DNA of 64,000 nt from Shinella zoogloeoides (lineage in GTDB: Bacteria > Pseudomonadota > Alphaproteobacteria > Rhizobiales > Rhizobiaceae). Positions 38,420-46,642 of the stretch are shown in pieces. The position numbers and the translations under genes were made by a program. The stretch covers positions 248,001-312,000 of the forward strand of contig NZ_QNUJ01000001.1 of assembly GCF_003574625.1 (NCBI RefSeq). Direction: 5' to 3'. The notes below the pieces were generated by a model. The model had not been told where the DNA came from. It saw only the letters and a list, made by a program, of their open reading frames with translations, and did no database searches. How positions within the stretch are numbered: the first letter of the stretch is position 1; each line of letters begins with the position of its first letter.

Positions 38420-39490
38420 TTGCGCGATCTACATGACGTCAGTTACGTACCTCTATTGTCTGTCCGGCCGGCGGAGCTTCGCGCACTGAAAGAGCTTCCG
38501 AATAGGAGCAAAGACCGTCTCTTTCCATATTCTACATTGCGCCCTTGGACGAGCGCGCGCCACCTCGACACTGTTCTTTCCAAGATCGACGAGGCCTACC
38601 CTGATCGTCCGCTGATCGTCGATGCTGGTTTACCGGATGCGGGGGAGACGGGGACACGGCCAGTGCATTTGGAGTTGCAGGAGTTGCGAGAACCGACCGA
38701 TGGCTATCGGAATTGGTTTGAATTCCTTGAAGGCAGGGAGAATTTCGTTCCTGCCTTGCAGTTGTCGGATCCGGACGAGCTCGAGCGACAAATCGAACTG
38801 TTGGCGTCGCTCGGCCGTGGGATAGCCGCGAGGTTTCCAAGTCACCTGTTTGGGACGGCGGCGGGTGTCGCCCAGGCAATCGGGGAATATGTGCCCGGTG
38901 ATCAAATTTGCATCGTCCTCGATTTTGAGCAGGCTAGCCGGCATTTGCTTACTCAAGCATTGACTACGAAGAACACGATCGAAAACATACTTGAGGCCGT
39001 TCCCGCGTGTGCGGTATCGATTTCAGCCTCGTCGTTCCCTATGGATTTTACAGACCGTACCGAGCAGGAGATATACGAGCGGCGTTTCTTCAACGAAGTT
39101 CGAGAACAGCTGCCGGGCTCAAATCTCATCTACAGCGATCGCGGCAGCGCACGGGCTGAACGTCAGAATGGCGGCGGCGGAGCTCCCGCCCCTCGGGTTG
39201 ACCTCGCCACGGTGGGACAATGGGGCTTCTTCAGAGAGATCGATGTTGGCGACCGTGACCAAGCCTACTTCGATGCTGCTACCCGTGCCATCAACTCCCC
39301 ATACTGGGACGAGGATCTCCATGTATGGGGAACGCAGATGGTGCAGAGAACCGCGGCGGGAGATGAAACAGCCATCGTGTCGCCGGCGCGCTCAACCGCT
39401 GCGCGAATCAACATACATCTTCAGCAGCAACTCTTTTATGACGACCCAAATAGTAAATATGACACCGACGAGGATTGGAGCGACGATTGA
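38420..39490 (+). CDS. Beta family protein (T4 beta-protein-like)
   Basis: The 356-aa product starts at a TTG with GGAGGGG eight bases ahead. It opens YVPLLSVRPAELRALKELPNRSKDRLFPYSTLRPW, the start of the phage T4 'beta protein' family (PF14350-type). The family is predicted to be a TIM-barrel-like protein and is repeatedly found beside ImmA/IrrE and sce7725/sce7726-type genes. An acidic tail (YDTDEDWSDD) closes it. No function has been shown for the family. The gene ends 7 bp before the convergent sce7726-like gene. Confidence 0.8.
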   Translation: MRDLHDVSYVPLLSVRPAELRALKELPNRSKDRLFPYSTLRPWTSARHLDTVLSKIDEAYPDRPLIVDAGLPDAGETGTRPVHLELQELREPTDGYRNWFEFLEGRENFVPALQLSDPDELERQIELLASLGRGIAARFPSHLFGTAAGVAQAIGEYVPGDQICIVLDFEQASRHLLTQALTTKNTIENILEAVPACAVSISASSFPMDFTDRTEQEIYERRFFNEVREQLPGSNLIYSDRGSARAERQNGGGGAPAPRVDLATVGQWGFFREIDVGDRDQAYFDAATRAINSPYWDEDLHVWGTQMVQRTAAGDETAIVSPARSTAARINIHLQQQLFYDDPNSKYDTDEDWSDD

Positions 39491-39497
39491 AATGATC

Positions 39498-40235
39498 TTA
39501 GCTCGGATGCGCAGACTGCCGACGCGATAACCAGAGTTCCCACCGCGATTTCTGTTCTTCGCTATGATCATTTGCGCGCTTGCGGGTCGATGCGAAGCGG
39601 CTGAGAACCGGGAGGTAGCTAGCTGCTACCGTCCTACGTCGCGAAACGAGTGCCCAGAACGATTTGCTGGTTGCGCTGTAGCGCTGCTTAAACTCAGCAA
39701 GGAGAGCTGAGCGTAGTTCATCTAACGGGTGTCCTCGTAGAACTTCCATAAGTTCGCGACGCGAATGGCGCCCATCGAACCGCATAGCGAGCCGTTGCAG
39801 CGTCGTCTTCGGCAACGCGTGGAGAATTGCGGACTTCCTGGTCTCTTCGTCAGGCCGGTCAAGCGACTGTCGACCTCGAACCTCAGTTATGAATCCCGCG
39901 TCGGAAATAGAGTACAGCGAAACCGCCGCACAAAGCATTTTTGCCGCGGACGCGCGGTGCTTTTCCGCGACGAGTACATAGACATCGTCGAACACTTGAA
40001 GATAGGCGGCCGTTTGACCCTGTAGGCGCGATAAAGAATCGAACTCGCTCTTGATCTCCACACCTACGAACCGCCCGCGTTCAAGGATTGCAAGATCAGC
40101 CCGACGCGTCGCCCCGTGCACCTGATACTCGTTCGAAACCAACGAGCGGCGAGTGATCTTGCCGTCACTCAGCAAGAACTCCAAAAATTTCGCTTTTAGC
40201 GTGGCCTCGGTGGCACGAGAATTGACGATATCCAT
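39498..40235 (-). CDS. sce7726-like protein with PD-(D/E)xK nuclease core
   Basis: The 245-aa product has RRADLAILERGRFVGVEIKSEFDSL. D47 and E60-x-K62 on adjoining strands form a textbook PD-(D/E)xK nuclease core, followed by a Q-T-A-A-Y-L-Q-V-F-D-D-V-Y-V-L-V helix-strand. The pattern RATEATLKAKFLEFLLSDGKITRRSLVSNEYQV matches the sce7726 family start. It is transcribed towards the beta-family gene and ends 7 bp from it. A role as nuclease effector of a defence locus is inferred from the fold and neighbours. Confidence 0.8.
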   Translation of the reverse strand: MDIVNSRATEATLKAKFLEFLLSDGKITRRSLVSNEYQVHGATRRADLAILERGRFVGVEIKSEFDSLSRLQGQTAAYLQVFDDVYVLVAEKHRASAAKMLCAAVSLYSISDAGFITEVRGRQSLDRPDEETRKSAILHALPKTTLQRLAMRFDGRHSRRELMEVLRGHPLDELRSALLAEFKQRYSATSKSFWALVSRRRTVAASYLPVLSRFASTRKRANDHSEEQKSRWELWLSRRQSAHPS

Positions 40236-40488
40236 GGCGCGACCTCTAGCCTAACAAGATGCTTCCTTGCCACTTATTTCAAGTGGTGAGTTTTCACGAA
40301 TGAGTCATCGTTCAGGGCAGGAAAGCACACCTCGATTAACGACGAGTGGATCGTCACTGCAATATTGAGCGGCAAGCCGACACTTGCCGAATCCGACGCG
40401 ACGGCTCGGGGTCACGCCGCAGGTGGCGCGTCGGATCGTGACGGAGCTGGGCCCGCGCGAGGTGACGGGAAGGTGGTTTCGGGCGTGC
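40236..40488. other. Spacer at the provisional right end of the island
   Basis: This holds the promoter of the sce7726-like gene and the 12-mer CTTATTTCAAGT (40273-40284) that also follows the tRNA-Gln. A short GC-rich frame on the plus strand (about 40360-40495), ending in RRIVTELGPREVTGRWFRAC, looks like a C-terminal gene remnant and overlaps nothing intact. Confidence 0.4.
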
Positions 40489-43053
40489 TCAAAACCTATC
40501 TGATAAGATTGCTTGGATCATGCCTCCAGCTTGGAGAATTTCCACCTCCCGCTGGGTTTGAACCGCAGCCGTTCCGACAAGTCGCGTGCGGTGCTTATCG
40601 GCATTTTGAATGACCACGCTAACTTCACCTCGTGGTGCGACGTCGGTCGCATCAACTTCGATCCTACACTGCGGGCCGATGGATATGGGAATGGCAGTAT
40701 CGATCGCGATGGGAAGTACGCCCATGCCGATCAGGTTCGTGCGATGGATCCGTTCGAAGCTGCGAGCGATGACGGCGCGCACGCCGAGCAGCGCGACACC
40801 TTTCGCCGCCCAGTCGCGCGAGGAGCCGGCGCCGTATCGCTCGCCGGCAACAAGGACAACAGAGTGGCCGTCCTGCCGGTAGCGTTCGGCGATTTCCCAG
40901 AGTGGGCCTTCCTCCATGCTCGGCGCATGAATGGTGCGTGACGCGGGGTGACCATCAATCAGGAGATTGCGGGCGGCGCGATTGTCGAAGAGGCCGCGCA
41001 CCATTGCCTCCCAATTGCCGCGCCGGGCGGCATAGACATTGAGATCGTCGGCGGGGTCGCCGCGCGAAACGAGGTGACGACCGGCATAACTTGCGGCGCT
41101 GATCTGGCCGGCCGGGGAAATATGGTCGGTCGTCATGTCGTCCCCGAGCACGAGCAGGGGGTGCGCGCTATAGGCGCCGAGGCGGCTGGCTGGCTGTGCC
41201 GAGGCAAAGGGCGGACGACGTAGATAGGTGGAGGCGTCATTCCAGGGAAAGAGCGCGGATGCAGGGGCATCGAGTGCCTGCCAGGCCTTGTTTTCGGCGG
41301 CTTGCGAAAAGGCCTGCCGGAAATCGGCCGGCTCGGAAAAGCGCTGCACGACGGTGTCGATCTCATCGGCGGAAGGCAGGAGGTCGCAAAGACGGATCAC
41401 CTCGCCCTGCGGCCCCCGTGCAACGTCCGCATTCATCGGATCGACGGCGAATTTCCCCAACAGCGACAGCGCGACAACGAGCGGCGGCGCGGCAAGGAAG
41501 CCGAATTGAAGGGCGGGATGGACGCGGCCGGGAAAATTGCGGTTGCCGGAGAGCAGGGCGGCGGCGACCGTGCCCTCGGCGATCGCCTCTGCCATGTCGG
41601 CCTGTAACGGGCCTGAATTGCCGATGCAGGTCGTGCAGCCATGGCCGACGATGCCGAAGCCGAGGGCTTCCAGGTCGGCAAGCAGGCCGCTGCGGGAGAG
41701 AAAGCGTTCCGCAGATGGCGAGCCGGGGGCGAGCGAGGTTTTGACCCAGGCCGGTGGGCGCAGGCCCAGGCGACGCGCGTTTCGCGCGACGAGCCCCGCG
41801 GCAGCCAACAGGCGCTGATCGGAGGTGTTGGTGCAGCTTGTGATGGCGGCGATGGCGATCGCACCGTCCGGGATGGTTTTTCCCGGTTCAAAGGGGCGAC
41901 CGCTTGCGGCCTCCAGCGCCTCGGCGGCGGCGGAGATCGCCACCTTGTCCTGCGGCCGGCGCGGTCCAGCGAGAAGGGGTGTGATCGCCGAAAGCTCGAG
42001 CTCAATCACGCGGCTGTATCGTGGTACTGCTGCTGGCGTGAACCAAAGGCCCAGGGCCTTTGCAGCGGCCTCAACGAAGGCACAGTGTTCGGGGCTGCGA
42101 CCCGTCTGGCGTAAATAGGCGACAGTCTGTCTGTCGATCGGGAAGAAGCCTGTCGAAGCGCCGTATTCGGGTGCCATATTGGCGACCACGGCGCGATCGC
42201 CGCAGGAGAGCGTAGAAAGGCCTTCACCGAAAAACTCGACGAACTCTCCCGAAACGCCGTGTTTCCTGAGAAGGTGCGTGACCTCAAGGGCAAGGTCCGT
42301 CGACAGCACGCCCGGCCCGAGCCGACCGGTGAGCCGGACGCCGACAACATCCGGCAGTCGGATCGTCACCGGCATCCCGAAGAAGACGCTTTCGGCTTCG
42401 AGGCCCCCGACCCCCCAGGCAAGCACGCCGATGCCGTTGATCATCGGCGTATGGCTGTCCGTTCCGATCAGCGTGTCGGGCGCGGCAAAGCGCCGGCCAT
42501 CGCGCTCCGCGACATCTATCACGGTCGCGAGCTGTTCGAGGTTCAGCGTGTGCATGATGCCGGTACCGGGTGGATGCACGCGCACGCCCGGAAGCGCGGT
42601 GGTTGCCCATTTCATCAGCCTGTAGCGCTCGCCGTTGCGCTCCATCTCGCGGCTCATATTGTGTTCGCGGGCGCCGCTGCGGCCATACCAGTCGACCGCC
42701 ACGCTGTGGTCCACGGAGACATCGATGGGAAGCATGGGCGTCAGGCTCGATGGGTCGCCGCCGGCCTCCGCGATCGCGTCGCGCATGGCGGCGATATCCA
42801 CGAGCGCCGGAACGCAGGTCGTATCGTGCATGAGGACGCGGGAGGGATGGAAATCCACCTCGGCCTCGCTCGTACCTTCGGTGAGCCAATTCCACAGCGC
42901 ATCGGTGAAGGCGGGCAGCCGGTCGGGATCGCGGCGGGCGACGTTTTCGAGGAGGATGCGCAATACGAACGGCAGGCGCTCGACATCCGCGAATGCCGCG
43001 CGAAGATCGATGGCCCCGACGGCACCAGTCGCAGTTTCGATCTGTATGGCCAT
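40489..43053 (-). CDS. Aconitate hydratase, AcnA-type (secondary, divergent)
   Basis: The 854-aa product has the 4Fe-4S ligand motifs SCTNTSDQ and GHGCTTCIGNSGPL and the aconitase signatures VDHSVAVDWYGR, GTDSHTPMINGIGVLAWGVGGLEAE and GERYGAGSSRDWAAKG. It is shorter than housekeeping AcnA (about 890 aa), and several core blocks differ (GTGIMHTLNLEQLA in place of the usual I-x-H-Q-V-N-L-E). It is therefore probably a dedicated paralogue for this cluster, perhaps acting on a citrate-like acid. The ATG at 43053 with GGAG eight bases ahead is preferred over 43065. One of the three matching 24-bp sites lies 15 bp upstream. Confidence 0.85.
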   Translation of the reverse strand: MAIQIETATGAVGAIDLRAAFADVERLPFVLRILLENVARRDPDRLPAFTDALWNWLTEGTSEAEVDFHPSRVLMHDTTCVPALVDIAAMRDAIAEAGGDPSSLTPMLPIDVSVDHSVAVDWYGRSGAREHNMSREMERNGERYRLMKWATTALPGVRVHPPGTGIMHTLNLEQLATVIDVAERDGRRFAAPDTLIGTDSHTPMINGIGVLAWGVGGLEAESVFFGMPVTIRLPDVVGVRLTGRLGPGVLSTDLALEVTHLLRKHGVSGEFVEFFGEGLSTLSCGDRAVVANMAPEYGASTGFFPIDRQTVAYLRQTGRSPEHCAFVEAAAKALGLWFTPAAVPRYSRVIELELSAITPLLAGPRRPQDKVAISAAAEALEAASGRPFEPGKTIPDGAIAIAAITSCTNTSDQRLLAAAGLVARNARRLGLRPPAWVKTSLAPGSPSAERFLSRSGLLADLEALGFGIVGHGCTTCIGNSGPLQADMAEAIAEGTVAAALLSGNRNFPGRVHPALQFGFLAAPPLVVALSLLGKFAVDPMNADVARGPQGEVIRLCDLLPSADEIDTVVQRFSEPADFRQAFSQAAENKAWQALDAPASALFPWNDASTYLRRPPFASAQPASRLGAYSAHPLLVLGDDMTTDHISPAGQISAASYAGRHLVSRGDPADDLNVYAARRGNWEAMVRGLFDNRAARNLLIDGHPASRTIHAPSMEEGPLWEIAERYRQDGHSVVLVAGERYGAGSSRDWAAKGVALLGVRAVIARSFERIHRTNLIGMGVLPIAIDTAIPISIGPQCRIEVDATDVAPRGEVSVVIQNADKHRTRLVGTAAVQTQREVEILQAGGMIQAILSDRF

Positions 43054-43067
43054 GCACAACTCCAAAT

Positions 43068-43091
43068 ATGATTTTTAATGCTTAAAAAACC
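43068..43091. promoter_or_regulatory. 24-bp regulatory site 1 (aconitase/gntR divergent region)
   Basis: This 24-bp stretch aligns with those at 44165-44188 and 45351-45374. All share TTG/ATG at the left, TTTT at positions 6-9, AAA at 19-21 and CC at 23-24. It overlaps the start of a CCAAT-T-ATTGG dyad (43090-43100). It lies between the aconitase gene and the divergent gntR gene. Confidence 0.6.
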
Positions 43092-43225
43092 AATTATTGG
43101 AGAATGTCAACGAAATATAGCGAGACCTTTGGCTTTTAACCGGCGTGATATGCAAAATTTGCCGCTTGTTGTTTCCTTTGTGCTCGCCATGGAATAACCT
43201 CCCGCCGATTGCTTCAGAAGACCGG

Positions 43226-44161
43226 ATGAAACCCATGCGCTCCAGCCAGCTCGCCCAGACCATCGCGAACGAGATCACGCTACTCGTCACCTCCGGCGAG
43301 CTTTCGGTGGGTGATCATCTGAAGACGCAGCAATTGGCCGATCGCTTCGGTGTTTCCCGCTCGCCGGTGCGCGAGGCGATGGACATGCTGGCGACGCAGG
43401 GTCTGCTGGAGCAGAAGGAAAACCGCGGCTTTTTCGTCCGGGAGACCGCGGGTGGCGTCGTTGAGCAGGTCCGTGACGATGCCGAGCCCTTCGAGGTCGC
43501 CAACGACTACCAGCGGCTGGCCGAAGACTGGCTTACGGACCGTATCCCCGCCGAAGTCACCGAGCAGATGCTGCGCGAGCGGTACGAACTGACCAAGTCG
43601 CAGCTCAACGACGTTTTGATGCGTGCGACCCGCGAAGGCTGGGCGGAGCGCAAGCAGGGATACGGTTGGCGATTCCTGCCCGTGGCGAAAACACCGGAAG
43701 CTTTCGAGCAGATCTACCGGTTCCGCATGCTGATCGAGCCGGCCGCGATGCTGGAGCCCGAATTCCGGCTCGACCGCAAGATCATCGAGGAGCAACGCCG
43801 GCTTCAGATGCGCATGCTGGATACGGATATCGAGCGGCTGCCGGCCGAACGCCTTTTGCACAATGGTGCGCTCTTCCATGAGGAGCTGATCAAGATGGCG
43901 AACAATCCGTTCTTCCACATCTCCCTGGTGCGGGTGAACCGGATGCGTCGCCTGCTCGAATACCGCTCCCGCGTCGACCGCAGCCGCACGGTGCGCCAGT
44001 GCCAGGAACATCTCGAAATTCTTGATCTTCTTGAGCGCGGCGAGGTCGTCGAGGCCTCCTACGCCATGCGCCGGCATCTCAGCGGCGCGCTCTCCAAGAA
44101 GTCGCCGATCACTTGGTCGTGGTCGCACCAGGCGCACGAAAAAGACAATCTCGAAAAATAG
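43226..44161 (+). CDS. GntR-family regulator with two winged helices and an FCD domain
   Basis: The 311-aa product has a first GntR winged helix (about 5-70: KTQQLADRFGVSRSPVREAMDMLATQGLLEQKENRGFFV) and a second one (about 95-150: VTEQMLRERYELTKSQLNDVLMRATREGWAERKQGYGWRF). An FCD-type ligand domain follows (about 160-300: IYRFRMLIEPAAMLEPEFRLD ... FHEELIKMANNPFFHISLVRVNRMRRLLEYRSRVDRSRTVRQCQEHLEILDLLERGEVVEA). Two DNA-binding units in one chain are unusual and could read the long 24-bp sites. It is divergent from the aconitase and precedes the dehydrogenase. The start at 43226 is preferred; 43235 is possible. Confidence 0.88.
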   Translation: MKPMRSSQLAQTIANEITLLVTSGELSVGDHLKTQQLADRFGVSRSPVREAMDMLATQGLLEQKENRGFFVRETAGGVVEQVRDDAEPFEVANDYQRLAEDWLTDRIPAEVTEQMLRERYELTKSQLNDVLMRATREGWAERKQGYGWRFLPVAKTPEAFEQIYRFRMLIEPAAMLEPEFRLDRKIIEEQRRLQMRMLDTDIERLPAERLLHNGALFHEELIKMANNPFFHISLVRVNRMRRLLEYRSRVDRSRTVRQCQEHLEILDLLERGEVVEASYAMRRHLSGALSKKSPITWSWSHQAHEKDNLEK

Positions 44162-44164
44162 GGA

Positions 44165-44188
44165 TTGCATTTTCAGATTTAAAAAGCC
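44165..44188. promoter_or_regulatory. 24-bp regulatory site 2 (before the dehydrogenase gene)
   Basis: This is a close match to the sites at 43068 and 45351 (TTGCATTTT at the left, AAAAAGCC at the right), followed by AATAATC. It lies 62-85 bp before the dehydrogenase start and immediately after the gntR stop. Confidence 0.6.
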
Positions 44189-44249
44189 AATAATCTGCTC
44201 GTGATGAAACGGGGCGATGTCGCTCGCCGCCTCATGGGAGATGTATCTG

Positions 44250-45341
44250 ATGAAAATATTCGTGACGCCGTGTGACGGGATCGGCCCGGAAATCACCGCG
44301 GCAACCATGGAGGTCCTTAAGGTCGCCGATGCGGCGTTCGGTCTGGGCCTCGAATACCACTTCGAGGACACCGGCTTCACGAGCCTGGAAAAGTTCGGCA
44401 CGACACTGCGCGACGAGACCATCGAGCGCGCGCGCACCTTCGACGGCGTCATCCTCGGGCCGCAGTCCCACATGGATTATCCGGCGCGCGACAAGGGCGG
44501 CGTGAACGTCTCCGCCGGTTTTCGCGTCAAGCTCGACCTCTATGCCAATGTCCGTCCGGCCCGCTCGCGCCCGTTCCTCAACGATGCGAAAAAGATGGAC
44601 CTCGTCATCATGCGCGAGGCAACGGAAGGCTTTTATCCAGACCGGAACATGTATGCCGGCACGGGCGAATTCATGCCCACCCCCGACGTCGCACTCTCTG
44701 TGCGCAAGATCACGGCATCGGCCTGCGAACGCATTGCCCGCCAGGCTTTCCTGCTTGCCATGAAGCGCAACAAGAAGGTGACGGCGGTCCACAAGGCCAA
44801 CAACTTCATCCTGACGGACGGCCTGTTCCTGCAGCAGGTGCGCAAGGTCGCCGCGGAATTCCCCGAAGTGACGCTCAACGAATTCATCATCGATGCGATG
44901 GCCGCCCATCTGGTGCGTGACCCCTCCCGCTTCGACGTGATCGTCGCGACCAACTTCTACTCGGACATCCTGTCGGATCTCGCCAGCGAGCTTTCCGGCA
45001 GCCTCGGCCTCGCCGGTTCGATCAATGCCAATGCCGAGACTGGGCTCGTCTGCGCCCAGGCACAGCATGGCTCGGCGCCCGATATCGAAAACCAGAACAT
45101 CGCCAATCCCACCTCGCTCATCCTTTCCGCGGCGATGATGCTGAGCTGGCTCGGCGAGCAGCGGGGCCTGCCACATTTCGAGGCGGCGGGGGCGGAAATC
45201 GAGCGCGCCGTCGACGAGGTTCTCGCCAATCCGGCGACCCGCACGCGCGATCTCGGCGGCACCACCAACACCGATGCGTTCGGCGCGTTTGTCGCGGGTG
45301 CGGTACGGGCCGGCGGCGAGCGGAAAGTCGCAAGTGCCTGA
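44250..45341 (+). CDS. Isocitrate/isopropylmalate dehydrogenase family enzyme
   Basis: The 363-aa product has the family start MKIFVTPCDGIGPEITAATMEVLK and the substrate/metal motifs LDLYANVRPAR, VIMREATEGFYPDRN, TAVHKANNFILTDGLF and FDVIVATNFYSDILSDLASELSGSLGLAGSINAN (Asp ligands). It belongs with tartrate dehydrogenase/D-malate and 3-isopropylmalate-type decarboxylating dehydrogenases. A hydroxy-acid substrate is implied. The ATG at 44250 with GGGAGA ahead is used; an earlier in-frame start at 44217 is less likely. Confidence 0.85.
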   Translation: MKIFVTPCDGIGPEITAATMEVLKVADAAFGLGLEYHFEDTGFTSLEKFGTTLRDETIERARTFDGVILGPQSHMDYPARDKGGVNVSAGFRVKLDLYANVRPARSRPFLNDAKKMDLVIMREATEGFYPDRNMYAGTGEFMPTPDVALSVRKITASACERIARQAFLLAMKRNKKVTAVHKANNFILTDGLFLQQVRKVAAEFPEVTLNEFIIDAMAAHLVRDPSRFDVIVATNFYSDILSDLASELSGSLGLAGSINANAETGLVCAQAQHGSAPDIENQNIANPTSLILSAAMMLSWLGEQRGLPHFEAAGAEIERAVDEVLANPATRTRDLGGTTNTDAFGAFVAGAVRAGGERKVASA

Positions 45342-45350
45342 CAAGAGTAT

Positions 45351-45374
45351 TTGCATTTTGAATTTATGAAATCC
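45351..45374. promoter_or_regulatory. 24-bp regulatory site 3 (before the ABC transporter)
   Basis: TTGCATTTTGAA at the left and GAAATCC at the right match the other two sites. It is embedded in a larger inverted repeat, GCATTTTG...CAAAATGC (45353-45381), and lies about 100 bp before the substrate-binding protein gene. Confidence 0.6.
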
Positions 45375-45471
45375 AAAATGCAAAGCATGAAGGAGGCGAG
45401 GGCAGGGAGTGGCCCTCGCATGACCTGCCCGCAGGCGCTGGACGCGCGGGCCAATCTTTGGGAGATGAGAG

Positions 45472-46578
45472 ATGAATTGCACGATATCCGCCCGCTCGGC
45501 CGTCTTTGCCATTAGCACGGCGCTCATGACCGCTTTCGGCGCATCCGCTTTTGCACAGGACGTTCCCGCCGGTTATCCGGCCAACTATGCCGAGGTCATC
45601 GCCGCGGCAAAGCAGGAGGGCACGGTCTCGGTCTATACCTCGACGGACGCCGCCCAGTCGCAGAAGCTGCAGGACGCCTTTACCAAGAAATACGGCATCA
45701 AGATCGCCTATAACGACCTCGGCACCAACGGCGCGTACAATCAGGTCATATCGGAGGCCGCCGCCGGCCAGACCACGGCCGACGTGGTCTGGAGCTCGGC
45801 CATGGACCTGCAGATGACGCTGGTCCAGGAAGGCTATGCCGCCGAATATGCCTCGCCGGAAGCCAGCCATCTGCCGGCCTGGGCCAATTACAAGAACACG
45901 CTGTTCGGCACGACGGTCGAGCCGGTCGGCGTCATCTACAACACCAAGGCGCTTTCCGAAGATAAGCTGCCGAAGACCTATGCCGAGATGATCGCCTTCC
46001 TGAAGGACAACAAGACCGAGCTTCAGGGCAAGGTCGCGACCTTCGATCCGGAAAAGAGCGGTTCGGGTTTCCTGCACCACTCCAACGATGCGCGCAATCG
46101 CCCGGATTTCTGGGATCTGGCCAAGGCCATGGGCGATGACGGCGCGAAGATTTATTCCAGCTCCGGCGGCATGAAGGAAACCGTGGTTTCCGGCGAGAAC
46201 GTCATCGCCATCAACATTATCGGCTCCTATGCGCTCGACTGGGTAAAGGAGAGCCCGAACCTCGGCGTGCATTTCGCCGCCGACTACACGCCAGCCTTCT
46301 CACGCCTTGCGCTGATCACCAAGGATGCGCCGCATGCGAATGCCGCGAAGCTCTTCGTCGATTTCATGCTGTCGGCTGAAGGGCAGTCGCTTCTCGCCGA
46401 AGGCGGCCTGCCGTCGGTGCGTGAAGACGTGACCGCCGGCCTCAACATCAAGACGCTGAACGAGCGTGTCGGCGGTGGCCTGAAGCCGATCGCTGTCGAT
46501 GAAGGCGTGCTCGAATATATGGAGCCGACCAAGCGCGTGCAGTTCCTCAACGACTGGAAAGCTGCCCTCGGCCGCTGA
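45472..46578 (+). CDS. ABC transporter substrate-binding protein (family 1, iron/organic-acid type)
   Basis: The 368-aa product has a signal peptide (about 1-28, ending ASAFAQD) and a type II periplasmic binding fold of the AfuA/FbpA/PotD-like class: EGTVSVYTSTDAAQSQKLQDAFTKKYGI, DVVWSSAMDLQM, VEPVGVIYNTKAL, HANAAKLFVDFMLSAEGQSLLAEGG. The iron-chelating tyrosine pair of FbpA is not obvious, so it may carry an organic anion. It is the first gene of the transport operon and has a regulatory site upstream. Confidence 0.88.
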   Translation: MNCTISARSAVFAISTALMTAFGASAFAQDVPAGYPANYAEVIAAAKQEGTVSVYTSTDAAQSQKLQDAFTKKYGIKIAYNDLGTNGAYNQVISEAAAGQTTADVVWSSAMDLQMTLVQEGYAAEYASPEASHLPAWANYKNTLFGTTVEPVGVIYNTKALSEDKLPKTYAEMIAFLKDNKTELQGKVATFDPEKSGSGFLHHSNDARNRPDFWDLAKAMGDDGAKIYSSSGGMKETVVSGENVIAINIIGSYALDWVKESPNLGVHFAADYTPAFSRLALITKDAPHANAAKLFVDFMLSAEGQSLLAEGGLPSVREDVTAGLNIKTLNERVGGGLKPIAVDEGVLEYMEPTKRVQFLNDWKAALGR

Positions 46579-46642
46579 TGCTTAGCCGGCCGCGGCGTCT
46601 GTTGCGCGCCGCGGCTCCGCCCCCGTTTGCGAGAGGCATAGA

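Larger units (their letters stand above)
23663..40284. mobile_element. Genomic island integrated at tRNA-Gln
   Basis: The left end is the tRNA-Gln and integrase. Contents are accessory throughout: recombinase, methyltransferase remnant, AAA+/M41 pair, DUF1403/ScpB-like pair, ImmA/IrrE, beta-family and sce7726-like genes. GC is lower at 25.0-26.2, 29.5-29.9, 35.3-35.6 and 37.3-40.3 kb. The right end is uncertain. A 12-mer CTTATTTCAAGT just after the tRNA (23670-23681) recurs at 40273-40284, immediately before the acnA cluster, and is used here as a provisional border. No duplicated tRNA 3' end was found there. Confidence 0.6.

Noticed and set aside
40360-40495. A short plus-strand coding fragment with LGVTPQVARRIVTELGPREV
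   Set aside because: It has no start after the preceding stop and no neighbour it could extend; possibly a gene remnant, but too short to name.
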